Shown: piece after piece, positions 61,601 to 64,000 of the stretch
Layout of the letters: every line of letters begins with the position of its first letter
How positions within the stretch are numbered: the stretch's first letter is position 1
Assembly: GCA_903813345.2 (NCBI GenBank)
Contig: CAIIXF020000009.1
Location: 1,424,001-1,488,000, forward strand
Length of the DNA: 64,000 nt
Source: Owenia fusiformis
Lineage: Eukaryota > Annelida > Polychaeta > Sabellida > Oweniidae
Direction of reading: 5' to 3'
Notes under the pieces: model-generated
Databases searched by the model: none
What the model was told of the DNA's origin: nothing
The model's input: only the letters and a program-made list of their open reading frames with translations
Translations under genes and position numbers: made by a program

Positions 61601-62265
61601 TGTAAAGATCGGAAATTAAAAAAGGAAATTATATTCTCTAGTACTAGTTCATTGTTCCTTTCATATGATTTTACTTACTGATAATTACAATTTGACGCAA
61701 CGCATACACAGGGTGGTTCAAAACCATTGGACACTGATATTTCAAAAATAAACATTTATTTTTAATTAAAACATGTCAGATTATATTCCAGTTGATAGGA
61801 GAATCTCACTATACTTAATTTGGTAAATCATACCATTTCAAATATGGTTTTAAAAACCTTGCAAAATCAAATTAAATGATCACTAGCATCATTAAGACGC
61901 TGTTGAGACAATTAATTCTGGGAAGCAGTGATTAGGCGGATGAATCGAGGAACATTCTCCTTCAAATATTTGTATGGCTTCTGGGATCTATGGCTTGGAA
62001 CACCATCTCGTTGCAAATGTAATGAACTGAATATGAGACCAGGAATAACTGTGTAGGACGTATTGATTCATCCATCTTAATCAGTGGCCCCCTGATAACC
62101 CAATGCCAACATCTATTTTTTTAGTGAAAATTTAACTCTGCTACAACGATTTCTTTTGCTTTTAGATTGTCATTGTTCAGTTGGCCTTAGTAACAGGAAA
62201 TGGTGGATTAACATATGTCATAATGGACTACAGTATGTCCAAGTCAGCTGGTGCGAAGAATTTGG
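16507..62265 (+). CDS. Astacin-EGF-CUB-[X]3-EGF18-CCP-NIDO multidomain gene (28 exons, partial)
   Basis: A secreted zinc metalloprotease joined to a long adhesion-type tail. The exons are 16507-16630, 18245-18314, 20010-20219, 20738-20861, 24737-24886, 25808-25917, 26114-26256, 26452-26582, 26984-27316, 27590-27913, 29072-29199, 29307-29505, 29664-29801, 29993-30115, 34324-34452, 35665-35787, 40970-41830, 44653-44781, 45371-45496, 46022-46144, 46388-46510, 46860-46994, 49231-49365, 55528-55665, 56167-56352, 59064-59221, 61222-61482 and 62166-62265. All junctions are GT/AG and all phases match, giving about 1,680 residues without a stop. From 26984 on, nearly all module boundaries are phase 1-1, the classic pattern of exon shuffling. 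The signal peptide, propeptide and first strand of the protease are missing upstream; the gene continues past 62265 in phase 1. Family knowledge: NIDO is often followed by AMOP and VWD in mucin-4-like proteins. Two neighbouring genes, split somewhere after the CUB, cannot be excluded without transcripts. Confidence 0.75.
17213..17337. repeat. Small inverted-repeat element
   Basis: ATGATTTGAAGTGCAATACAGG at the left (first 20 bases ATGATTTGAAGTGCAATACA) and its inverse at 17308-17333 enclose about 75 bp. It lies in the intron after 16630; the rest of 16631-18244 has no recognised content. Confidence 0.55.
18245..18314 (+). CDS. Exon: astacin domain, GC-S-VG to GC segment
   Basis: Too short to show as an ORF, but it completes the codon from 16630 and reads [12 protein letters not shown]...ISISPGCGK, the family's GCxSxVG...IxIxxGC block before the zinc helix. 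The acceptor is TTTTCAG and the donor AAA|GTACGA, leaving in phase 0 as the next exon requires. The family spacing of two residues between Cys and the following hydrophobic-Gly pair is met. Confidence 0.75.
18694..18932. mobile_element. MITE family P, copy 1
   Basis: Inverted relative to copies 2 and 3: it starts with the TCATTTCTAAGGGCAATATAG hairpin side and ends CCGGCAAGGTGGTAATAATA. It contains the CCGGTCCAGAATATATTCTA palindrome. Confidence 0.65.
19148..19240. repeat. Short tandem repeats ATCCCGTATCAG
   Basis: Seven imperfect CCCGTATC(AG) blocks in about 90 bp, with alternating spacers (AAAATCCCGTAT, AAAAGCCCGTAT). They lie directly beside the repeat at 19268-19705. Confidence 0.7.
19268..19705 (-). 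mobile_element. Repeat family Q, copy 1
   Basis: About 440 bp, present again inverted at 59405-59840 with roughly 95% identity by eye. It has two parts: a hairpin (19268-19425) whose stem includes TATGATTTATGAGTGATATG and a GCGAGCGTAGCGAGAGAGTG centre, and a 285-bp part bounded by inverted TTCCATAGTTA. The latter encodes on the minus strand an 81-codon ORF ([20 protein letters not shown]...). The ORF is intact in both copies but shows no known motif. Confidence 0.75.
20010..20219 (+). CDS. Exon: astacin catalytic core
   Basis: It reads [20 protein letters not shown]: the complete HExxHxxGxxHExxR zinc-binding signature with the catalytic Glu. It is followed by TDRG and, 50 residues on, by the Met-turn SAMHYG with the Tyr ligand. 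All catalytic residues are present, so an active protease is expected. The acceptor is TTTTCTTAG, the donor CAG|GTAAAT, phase 0 in and out. Confidence 0.93.
20738..20861 (+). CDS. Exon: astacin domain, C-terminal part
   Basis: It reads [11 protein letters not shown]...[22 protein letters not shown]. This matches the family end (TIxPK..., iGQRxxLSxxDxxxINxxYxC), including the last Cys of the protease disulphide. The acceptor is TATTATAG and the donor TCAG|GTATGA, phase 1. Confidence 0.9.
20985..21220. repeat. Degenerate minisatellite around AAATGGCACTTAAACTTTA
   Basis: About eight imperfect copies of a 20-30-bp block (AATGGCACTTAAACTTTACC and variants) lie in the intron after 20861. Confidence 0.6.
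21825..22440. mobile_element. Single mariner-type end in intron
   Basis: TACAGGGTGGTCCAAAAAAG at about 21825 is a typical Tc1/mariner-type terminus next to TA. I cannot find a matching opposite end before the complete mariner at 22902, and no transposase is readable, so this is a one-sided fossil. The rest of 20862-22901 shows nothing else I can name. Confidence 0.4.
22902..24194 (-). mobile_element. Mariner element, both ends present, 1293 bp
   Basis: The ends are inverted copies of about 40 bp (CGAGGGAAGATCC...GTTTCCGGCCTAACATAG), each flanked by TA (22900-22901 and 24195-24196). The length is typical of complete mariner elements. The minus strand encodes the transposase across several frames. 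The terminal repeats differ from each other at a few positions, so the copy is not brand new. It is inserted in the intron between the protease core and the first EGF module. Confidence 0.9.
23000..24050 (-). pseudogene. Mariner transposase (DD34D), frameshifted
   Basis: The probable start is the Met at about 24012, beginning [13 protein letters not shown], the usual N-terminal helix-turn-helix region. The chain then continues in three more frames. One shift lies near 23815-23860, one just after FDETWV at about 23515, and one at about 23130 after the FGKLK block. The first Asp is in FDETWV, the second in [10 protein letters not shown] and the third in APSDYYLF, exactly 34 residues after the second: a DD34D catalytic set. 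With at least three frameshifts it cannot make a working enzyme. Confidence 0.85.
24737..24886 (+). CDS. Exon: EGF-like module after the protease
   Basis: It reads DSCKESQQ...[18 protein letters not shown] then [12 protein letters not shown]. The CxNxGYxDPxxCxxCxCxxGxxGxxC pattern is the EGF variant that follows the catalytic domain in many invertebrate astacins and precedes a CUB, as here. The acceptor ACATAG was chosen over the later CAG at 24765 because only it keeps the frame (phase 1). Donor G|GTAAGT, phase 1. Confidence 0.85.
24955..25312. mobile_element. MITE family P, copy 2
   Basis: It starts TTATTACCACCTTGCCGGGCC and contains TATCGACCTGAG and GACCGGCAATTTTCCCCGGG, with an inverted GGTGGTAATAA at about 25190. 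It then continues into a second hairpin (CGTCATTTCT...AGTGAAATATTGG and its inverse up to 25305). Other copies are at 18694-18932 and 31575-31885. Confidence 0.65.
25808..26582 (+). CDS. CUB domain (exons 25808-25917, 26114-26256, 26452-26582)
   Basis: Three exons, with phases 1-0, 0-2 and 2-1, encode one CUB domain of about 125 residues: an extracellular beta-sandwich that binds ligands or substrates. Hallmarks are QCGGLREA at the start, [10 protein letters not shown] (family SPxYPxxY), KCTWLIT (CxWxI), [12 protein letters not shown] (VxLxFxxFxL), then RFCCAELP and a [12 protein letters not shown] block (family CG...NxLxVxF). The spacing of the middle cysteines (LGCSY...EMQCKNEW) is unusual, so disulphide pairing may differ from the standard two. 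It follows directly on the EGF module, the common astacin order. Confidence 0.85.
26984..27316 (+). CDS. Exon: unknown domain X, copy 1
   Basis: A single phase 1-1 exon of 111 residues. From [14 protein letters not shown] it runs through [34 protein letters not shown], then VDFPED and a final [12 protein letters not shown]. The same order of landmarks (Y, RPxY, YI, WxIG, P, W, terminal hydrophobic-C) recurs in copies 2 and 3. I do not recognise the domain with certainty; short extracellular modules with a Y...GxPxY...W pattern are frequent in invertebrate secreted proteins. Mostly beta-strand by pattern. The donor GTGGGT is preferred because the following exon needs phase 1. Confidence 0.75.
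27590..27913 (+). CDS. Exon: unknown domain X, copy 2
   Basis: A single phase 1-1 exon of 108 residues: [46 protein letters not shown], a long [13 protein letters not shown] loop, WSVRVGSM, and an end with Ala in place of the Cys seen in copies 1 and 3. It lacks cysteines altogether, so any disulphide of copy 1 is absent here. The acceptor is TTTTCTAG and the donor G|GTATGC. Confidence 0.75.
27914..29071. other. Intron, nothing recognised
   Basis: An AT-rich intron of 1.16 kb between copies 2 and 3 of domain X. The 64-codon ORF at 28739-28933 shows no motif or splice framing. No clear element ends. Confidence 0.5.
29072..29505 (+). CDS. Unknown domain X, copy 3 (exons 29072-29199, 29307-29505)
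   Basis: This copy is split by a 107-bp phase-0 intron. It reads [31 protein letters not shown], then after the intron [37 protein letters not shown] and VKMECLDG. The landmarks match copies 1 and 2; the start and end cysteines match copy 1. An intron in only one of three copies implies intron gain or loss after duplication. The exit phase is 1, leading straight into the EGF array. Confidence 0.75.
29664..30115 (+). CDS. EGF modules 1 and 2 (exons 29664-29801, 29993-30115)
   Basis: Module 1: [17 protein letters not shown], then [12 protein letters not shown] and GFTGDGTSC. Module 2: [39 protein letters not shown]. Each has six cysteines and the CxDxxxxYxC or CxNxxxxFxC hydroxylation site of calcium-binding EGF. 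Module 2 also has the N-terminal DVNE calcium ligands; in module 1 the Asp is replaced by Ser. Each is a phase 1-1 exon with clean AG and GTAA junctions. Confidence 0.9.
30116..31574. other. Intron, nothing recognised
   Basis: First part of a 4.2-kb intron. There is no ORF or element end that I can support. Confidence 0.45.
31575..31885. mobile_element. MITE family P, copy 3
   Basis: TTATTACCACCTTGCCGG at the left and GGTGGTAATAA at about 31787 form the ends. Inside are TATCGACCTGAG and a perfect-looking palindrome GGACCGGTCTAGAATATATT...CCGG. It is followed by a second hairpin (AACGTCATTTCT... to ...AGAAATGACGTT) as in copies 1 and 2. Copy 1 (18694-18932) is in the opposite orientation. Confidence 0.7.
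31900..32520. repeat. Palindromic and dispersed-repeat segment
   Basis: GACGTTATTGGCCCCCAC near 31917 and its inverse near 32090-32115 (CACGTGGGGGCCAATTTG) make a palindrome. The stretch 32425-32520 (GCCTTGCCCAAGTCG and CTATGACCGCCTTGTAC) is a third copy of a sequence present twice, inverted, at 39490-39545 and 40250-40315. Confidence 0.55.
32932..33923. mobile_element. Palindromic mariner derivative
   Basis: The ends CAGGGTGTCTCAAAAAAATG and the inverted version at 33900-33923 sit next to TA. The two halves (32932-33340 and about 33560-33923) are inverted copies of the same transposon 3' region. The left half, minus strand, still reads a transposase C-terminus ([13 protein letters not shown]...LKDNIQREI); the right half carries a more decayed copy on the plus strand. 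There is thus no catalytic region, only two facing tails. Confidence 0.75.
33924..34323. other. Intron; one more mariner-like end
   Basis: The stretch 33990-34115 (ATATGATAGGCTGGCAGGAA ... GACCATCCTGTAA) resembles the right end of the remnant at 4926-5790. Just before the next exon a 12-base block TGTGAACGAGTG occurs twice, 31 bp apart, the second being the start of the exon. Confidence 0.5.
34324..34452 (+). CDS. Exon: EGF module 3
   Basis: [41 protein letters not shown]: six cysteines and the CxDxxxxYxC site, phase 1-1. The acceptor is CTGTTTAG and the donor AG|GTGATA. It is the parent or sister of the broken exon at 35336-35465. Confidence 0.88.
34640..35295. repeat. Degenerate GAGGTCAAAA...TTTTTCAACTTGCTTCAAA repeats
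   Basis: Five or six imperfect copies of a block about 100 bp long, each with GGTCAAAAAKGTCAAAA followed by TATTTTTCAACTTGCTTCAAA. They lie between EGF exon 3 and its decayed duplicate. Confidence 0.6.
35336..35465 (+). pseudogene. Decayed duplicate of EGF exon 3
   Basis: It reads [20 protein letters not shown], clearly paralogous to exon 34324-34452 along its length. Three of the module's key residues are changed: the CRC pair has become CLW, GYTG has become GCTG, and the final Cys is Phe. The acceptor region is also altered (the only AG gives a frame with an immediate TGA), while a GTGAAA donor remains. A spliced product would be out of frame, so I treat it as a dead exon. The surrounding repeats suggest how it was duplicated. 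Confidence 0.8.
35665..35787 (+). CDS. Exon: EGF module 4
   Basis: [39 protein letters not shown]: a complete calcium-binding EGF, phase 1-1. It closely resembles the units of the next exon ([13 protein letters not shown]), so it is likely the module from which that array grew. Confidence 0.9.
36341..36942. mobile_element. MITE with CCTACTATCACACCAAACTA ends
   Basis: The inverted ends at 36341-36370 and 36910-36942 share CTATCACACCAAACTAGTTC. The roughly 600-bp interior is richer in GC and in AACG blocks than the surroundings. No ORF of note. Upstream, 35788-36340 holds nothing I recognise apart from a C9 run at about 36265. Confidence 0.65.
37070..38800. mobile_element. Palindromic mariner derivative, large
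   Basis: The outer ends are CAGTATGTTCCAAAGGTAGC and the inverted GGTTCCAAAG-type end at 38780-38800. The arms 37270-37775 and 38015-38500 are inverted copies. The left arm, plus strand, reads a transposase fragment around [19 protein letters not shown] (second catalytic Asp); the right arm has the same on the minus strand, broken. A further element end (TTGGAACGCCCTG) lies at 37990-38012 in the centre. Confidence 0.7.
39034..40848. mobile_element. Palindromic mariner-type element with nested repeat
   Basis: The ends CAGGATGGCCCAAAAAAACG and the inverse (CGTTTTTGGCCCATCCTG) at 40830-40848. About 250 bp inside each end is also inverted (TTTTGAAAATGCATA blocks). The centre contains another inverted pair (39480-39545 and 40250-40320) shared with 32425-32520. 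ORFs at 39356 and 39647 are without motif. Non-coding, probably an element inside an element. Confidence 0.6.
40970..41830 (+). CDS. Exon: EGF modules 5-11, seven tandem units
   Basis: One 861-bp exon, phase 1-1, with seven 41-residue calcium-binding EGF units of 123 bp. The boundaries are 40970-41091, 41092-41214, 41215-41337, 41338-41460, 41461-41583, 41584-41706 and 41707-41830. Units 2-5 ([20 protein letters not shown]...) are almost identical even at silent sites; unit 6 has a few changes, and units 1 and 7 are the most diverged. Unit 1 has His in place of the conserved Tyr in [10 protein letters not shown]. No introns separate the units, unlike all other EGFs in this gene. The acceptor is CTACTTTAG and the donor CAC|GTAGGT. 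Confidence 0.93.
42176..42690. repeat. Minisatellite, 11 copies of 46-47 bp
   Basis: The unit contains TGATTTGGTTCAAATAGTATGCACTTGTGTCAGTTGACC (shown here as its parts: TGATTTGGTTCAAATAG and TATGCACTTGTGTCAGTTGA). From the fifth copy on, units ending CAGATG alternate with units ending CCAATG, giving a 93-bp dimer period. The copies are nearly identical, so the array is young. It starts about 350 bp after the tandem EGF exon. Confidence 0.92.
43188..43478 (+). pseudogene. Recombinase-like N-terminal fragment
   Basis: A 96-codon ORF beginning [20 protein letters not shown], with balanced amino-acid use and a helical pattern ([20 protein letters not shown] ... LSELTADIL). It recalls the N-terminal SAM-like part of tyrosine-recombinase-derived proteins (KIAA1958/Crypton type), where NTKK...W/F..dF and a leucine-rich segment precede the catalytic domain. 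No catalytic part follows; the ORF stops beside a hairpin. It lies in an intron of the main gene in the same orientation. The family link is by resemblance only. Confidence 0.4.
43488..43617. repeat. Hairpin, about 55-bp arms
   Basis: The left arm 43488-43545 (GACCTCTCCA...GTTTACTGTCAAAATTATAT) and right arm 43560-43617 are inverted copies with a loop around CGGCCTACGG. It starts about 10 bp after the recombinase-like ORF ends. It could be a terminator-like or end structure of a mobile element. Confidence 0.7.
43618..44652. other. Intron; repeat copy at 43940-44060
   Basis: 43620-43760 and 43790-43870 repeat pieces of 42950-43080 (GATTTGGTTAAA, ATTTAAAAGT, AAAACGTCATATATGATA). 43940-44060 belongs to the dispersed family also at 6300-6410 and 49560-49680. 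Nothing coding. Confidence 0.5.
44653..44781 (+). CDS. Exon: EGF module 12
   Basis: [40 protein letters not shown]: a complete EGF with the Y-containing hydroxylation site. The first calcium ligand Asp is replaced (AVNE instead of DVNE). Phase 1-1, acceptor TTCCAG, donor AG|GTTTGT. Confidence 0.88.
45371..45496 (+). CDS. Exon: EGF module 13
   Basis: [40 protein letters not shown]: a calcium-binding EGF, one residue longer in the last loop than its neighbours. Phase 1-1. Confidence 0.88.
45667..45915. mobile_element. MITE with CAGTGGCG ends, 249 bp
   Basis: It begins CAGTGGCGAATCAGG and ends CCTGGATCCGCCACTG (inverted), flanked by TAGCC on both sides (45662-45666, 45916-45920). The interior is rich in GGCC and poly-purine/pyrimidine runs and contains GGCCTTAAGGCC palindromes. 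Elements with CAGTGGCGGATCC ends are common non-autonomous DNA elements in animals; the superfamily is not assigned. The 132-codon ORF across it is not a gene. Confidence 0.75.
46022..46510 (+). CDS. EGF modules 14 and 15 (exons 46022-46144, 46388-46510)
   Basis: Module 14: [39 protein letters not shown]. Module 15: [39 protein letters not shown]. Both have all six cysteines and calcium-ligand positions (module 15 with DDDE) and are phase 1-1 exons with good junctions. Confidence 0.9.
46860..46994 (+). CDS. Exon: EGF module 16
   Basis: [20 protein letters not shown], then [21 protein letters not shown]. The first loop is four residues longer than in earlier modules, a variant shared with modules 17 and 18, so these three form a subfamily. 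Phase 1-1. Confidence 0.9.
46995..49230. other. Intron with transposon remnant
   Basis: 48240-48720 is a diverged relative of the palindromic element at 32932-33923: ATGTCTCAAAAATGTAACAT at the left, then a decayed plus-strand transposase tail around 48600-48690. TATAAAAGGC at 47729 looks like a TATA box but no gene start follows. ORFs at 47074 and 47990 show no motif. Confidence 0.5.
49231..49365 (+). CDS. Exon: EGF module 17
   Basis: [41 protein letters not shown]: a calcium-binding EGF with the longer first loop. Phase 1-1, acceptor TATTTTAG, donor AAAG|GTAATT. Confidence 0.9.
49735..54300. mobile_element. Long inverted-repeat segment, 4.6 kb
   Basis: 49735-50045 and 53870-54300 are degenerate inverted copies; for example ACTCGCTGCATATATGGAAC at 49810 faces GTTCCATATATGCAG at 54195, and AGAGACAATACT faces AGTTATTGTCT. 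The arms are full of ATATGCA and ACTCA blocks. The 3.8 kb between them (50046-53869) has no gene I can support; ORFs at 51716 and 52141 are motif-free. Possibly an old foldback or deleted transposon in the intron between EGF modules 17 and 18. Confidence 0.5.
54301..55527. other. Intron, nothing recognised
   Basis: AT-rich, with a G9 run at about 55113. 54360-54410 weakly matches 44190-44240 (TTCTTGCTAGG...TTTACAGTTTT). No exon or element end is visible. Confidence 0.4.
55528..55665 (+). CDS. Exon: EGF module 18
   Basis: [41 protein letters not shown]: the last calcium-binding EGF seen, with the longer first loop. Phase 1-1, acceptor TTTTTCAG, donor AGAG|GTAAAA. Confidence 0.9.
56167..56352 (+). 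CDS. Exon: sushi/CCP domain
   Basis: It reads [41 protein letters not shown]: four cysteines, the NGxV, SCxxxYxLxG and GxW...PxC marks of a complement-control module of 58-60 residues. A single phase 1-1 exon, as usual for this domain. It marks the change from the EGF rod to the NIDO part. Confidence 0.9.
56353..59063. other. Intron; mariner-like ends only
   Basis: CAGGGTGTTTCAAAAAATGC at 56732 and CAGGGTGTTTCATATGTTTG at 56968 are single transposon-type ends; 56845-56965 matches the M1 MITE family. From 57430 to 59063 I see nothing but AT-rich DNA. Confidence 0.45.
59064..62265 (+). CDS. NIDO domain (exons 59064-59221, 61222-61482, 62166-62265)
   Basis: Three exons (phases 1-0, 0-0, 0-1) give one domain of about 170 residues. 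It opens [12 protein letters not shown], then [20 protein letters not shown] (family: FFG...iYVnxnGxisF). It continues with [31 protein letters not shown] (family vvTWxxV), and [20 protein letters not shown] with MDYSMS (family NTFQxvLxTDGxxSFvifxY). It matches the NIDO domain of nidogen, alpha-tectorin and mucin-4-like proteins, found in matrix or apical surface proteins. The exon at 61222 starts at the second AG (GTCAG|TTG), since the first one gives a stop. The gene continues beyond 62265. Confidence 0.82.
59405..59840 (+). mobile_element. Repeat family Q, copy 2
   Basis: Inverted partner of 19268-19705. The 81-codon ORF (59475-59720, [20 protein letters not shown]...) is open here too, with about a dozen replacements. 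The hairpin half is 59695-59840. Located in the intron inside the NIDO domain. Confidence 0.75.
60196..61185. mobile_element. Mariner-type element, 990 bp, no readable transposase
   Basis: The ends CAGGATGATCACTAAGTTCT and the inverse (AGAACGTAATGATCACCCTG) each lie next to TA. The interior contains no transposase motif that I can read. It ends only 36 bp before the NIDO exon at 61222, so its right end supplies the sequence just before that exon's acceptor. Confidence 0.65.
61700..62165. mobile_element. One-sided transposon remnant
   Basis: CAGGGTGGTTCAAAACCATT at 61711 is a mariner-type end; no partner end was found. It occupies most of the intron between the last two NIDO exons. Confidence 0.4.
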
Positions 62266-63036
62266 GTAAGTTATGTGTTAGGGGTTGGTGAAGACGAATA
62301 ATACCTGAGTAGGCCTTTGGAACTGGAATTTCCTAATTTTAATAATTGCATCATTTATCAAAATAATTAAAGATTTCAACCAAAATAATTGTATATCAAT
62401 CACAATTTGTTCCATATCTGCTCTTTCAAGTAGTATATTACACATAATTCTCTAATTTTCTTGGCTCATCTTGTATCATATGCCATATCCACAGATGAAT
62501 ACTCATATAGTTTTTGTAAATACATTTTCTAAATAACACCAACATTGGTAAAAAACATTGGTAAAAATGGCTTGTCCGAAGGAACATCTGGCTTGCAGTT
62601 GAAAGTTTTTGCATTGTGCCGATCCGTACATGTCTTAACTCATCCTTTATTCTGTTCAAAACAGCAAAATCAAGGTTTGCCTCATAATAGCTTCGTCACC
62701 ATCCAACATCTGAATCTGATTCAACGTCCATTTATTCAAAAATCTATCTGCAGCTTTGATTCGTAAGGCTTTTCTGGAATTTCAGTCATATTTTAACATC
62801 TCAATTGCCACCTTGTTTGATGATGTCATGGTCAATCATATGTGATACAAAGTTCACTAAAGCAGTGATTGTGATGTCATTTAACTGTTCTACATTAACC
62901 ATTTAAGAACATTTACTCAATTAGCAAGCATTGCTAGATTCTTGTAATGGCAAATTGCATTGACATAAAGTGAACCGCCTTTCAAAAGTTAAGTAACCAT
63001 ATTATCAATTATTTTTGACCAATCGAATACTATATG
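62266..63036. other. Intron or 3' region, nothing recognised
   Basis: ORFs at 62438 and 62545 overlap on opposite strands and lack motifs. No further exon of the main gene is found after 62265. Confidence 0.4.
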
Positions 63037-63725
63037 TACAGGGCGTTCAATAGGTATTGCTAATTTTGCTCTAACTTTTGTCCTGTTTGTTTTTTCTTCA
63101 TGCAACTTTCACAACATAAGGTACATACATCTGACTTTATTCTATGAAAGTTTCAAGACAATCGAATCATTATTAAGAAAGTTATGGTTACTAAGGTAAC
63201 CAGTATCATGGATATGCGGGGCAAATTTCTGACCTCACTTTGGACGACATTTTGAGTGATGAAAGCAGTATCATTTAATGTTGTTTAACTCTTGGAATAT
63301 GCAGTGCAGTTATAAATAATACATTCCAGAGTCACTTCATGATCCATATTAACTTCATGAGGTGCTCAAAATAGGCAGGCACCCTTAGCGTAAATGCACA
63401 GTTGCTGTCTGGCGACCCACTCGTGGTACACATTTTTGAAGCCACCCTTGAAGTGTGTGGCTAGGGAGGTGTTCACCGCAGACATCAGCTAATTTAGATT
63501 CTGGTGCGATATTCCTCTCAGATCCATTTTCACTGGGGCGAATACAACAAAATCAAGCGGGGCCTTATCTGGGAAATATGCTGCATGGGGCAATGCTTCC
63601 ATGCCAAGCTCTGTTATTGTATTTTGGACAATAGAGGATCTGTAAGCAGGGGCGTTATCCTGGTGGACCGTATAGGTCGGTATTGCTCTTTGAGGACGTT
63701 GAAGTGTAACGACCCTTGATAGCAA
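63037..63725 (-). pseudogene. Mariner-type element with transposase 3' half
   Basis: CAGGGCGTTCAATAGGTATT at 63040 is the terminus. On the minus strand 63489-63725 reads VHQDNAPAYRSSIVQNTITE and then FPDKAPLDFVVFAPVK; the Asp pair is 34 residues apart, as in DD34D enzymes. After a frame change at about 63490 a C-terminal stretch with HEWVARQQLCIYAKG follows (family WxxRxxxCIxxxG). The N-terminal half is missing in this window and the second catalytic-loop residues are altered, so it is inactive. Confidence 0.75.
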
Positions 63726-63757
63726 GTTGCGACTACAGTCCAGCTGTAGTGGCTTAA

Positions 63758-63830
63758 GCCTTTATAGCTCAGTGGGTAGAGCATCAGTCTTTGGATTCAA
63801 GGGTCCTAGGTTCGATTCCCACACAGGGCA
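63758..63830 (+). ncRNA. tRNA-derived (SINE-like) unit
   Basis: 73 bases of tRNA layout. The D arm pairs perfectly (GCTC...GAGC), box A is TAGCTCAGTGGG and box B is GGTTCGATTCC, both consensus for RNA polymerase III. The acceptor stem has two mismatches, the T stem two, and the anticodon stem is broken, so a working tRNA is unlikely. Overall it resembles tRNA-Lys (GAGCATCAG...GGGTCC). About 100 bp of non-tRNA sequence follows up to 63930. A SINE head is the best reading. Confidence 0.6.
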
Positions 63831-63930
63831 TTGAATTTAGCACACTTTCTTTCAATTTCTTTATCTGGCTTGTTACACTATGCTCGTTAGTTAGTCATTC
63901 CCCTGGGGTGCCCTCGGGTCATAACAGAAG

Positions 63931-64000
63931 TGTGTGGCTAGGGATGTGCAGTGTTCACTGCAGACATCCACTGATTGAGATTCTAGTGCGATATTCCTTT
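63931..64000 (-). mobile_element. Second mariner 3' fragment
   Basis: TGTGTGGCTAGGGATGTG...CAGACATCCACTGATTGAGA repeats 63459-63522 in the same orientation with about 15% differences, and runs off the window. It belongs to the same transposase family as the neighbour at 63037-63725. Confidence 0.6.

Noticed and set aside
63758-63830. Functional tRNA gene
   Set aside because: The anticodon stem does not pair and the acceptor and T stems have mismatches; only the D arm and promoter boxes are intact.

Overview
This is animal nuclear DNA, not microbial. The coding parts are short exons with GT/AG junctions separated by large AT-rich introns, and they encode extracellular metazoan modules: astacin, EGF, CUB, sushi and NIDO. 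No rRNA, CRISPR array or operon-like gene spacing is visible. By eye the sequence is strongly AT-rich and about half of the non-coding part is recognisably repetitive (mariner/Tc1-type elements, palindromic foldback elements, minisatellites). This suits a marine invertebrate, but I cannot name the phylum from the sequence.

Layout. Positions 1-16500 hold almost only mobile DNA. The main item is an 8.4 kb insertion (7327-15718) with perfect 24-bp inverted ends and a 5-bp target duplication, sitting inside a degenerate minisatellite. Nested in it is a 1328-bp element (7863-9190) with split direct repeats, a small gag-like ORF and no target duplication, which is the signature expected of a tyrosine-recombinase retrotransposon. 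A lone signal-peptide exon candidate lies at 5459-5606.

Positions 16507-62265 (+ strand) carry one phase-consistent series of 28 exons, about 5.03 kb of coding sequence (about 1,680 residues), open at both ends. In order it encodes: an astacin metalloprotease domain with intact HExxHxxGxxHExxR and Met-turn; a cysteine-rich EGF module; a CUB domain; three copies of an about 100-residue domain I do not recognise (hallmarks RPxY and WxIG); 18 EGF modules, mostly calcium-binding type, seven of them in one exon of near-identical 123-bp units; one sushi/CCP domain; and a NIDO domain that runs to the last exon seen. Every junction keeps frame and I see no stop and no new start between the protease half and the adhesion half. 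The simplest reading is one very large secreted or matrix-anchored astacin. Two adjacent genes remain possible because the 5' end and 3' end lie outside what I can resolve.

The introns contain a 1293-bp mariner copy with both ends (frameshifted transposase), at least three mariner-derived palindromes, a decayed duplicate EGF exon, several MITE families with two or three copies each, a 46-bp minisatellite with a dimeric pattern, and a recombinase-like ORF next to a perfect-looking hairpin. The right edge (63038-64000) holds mariner pieces around a tRNA-derived, SINE-like unit.
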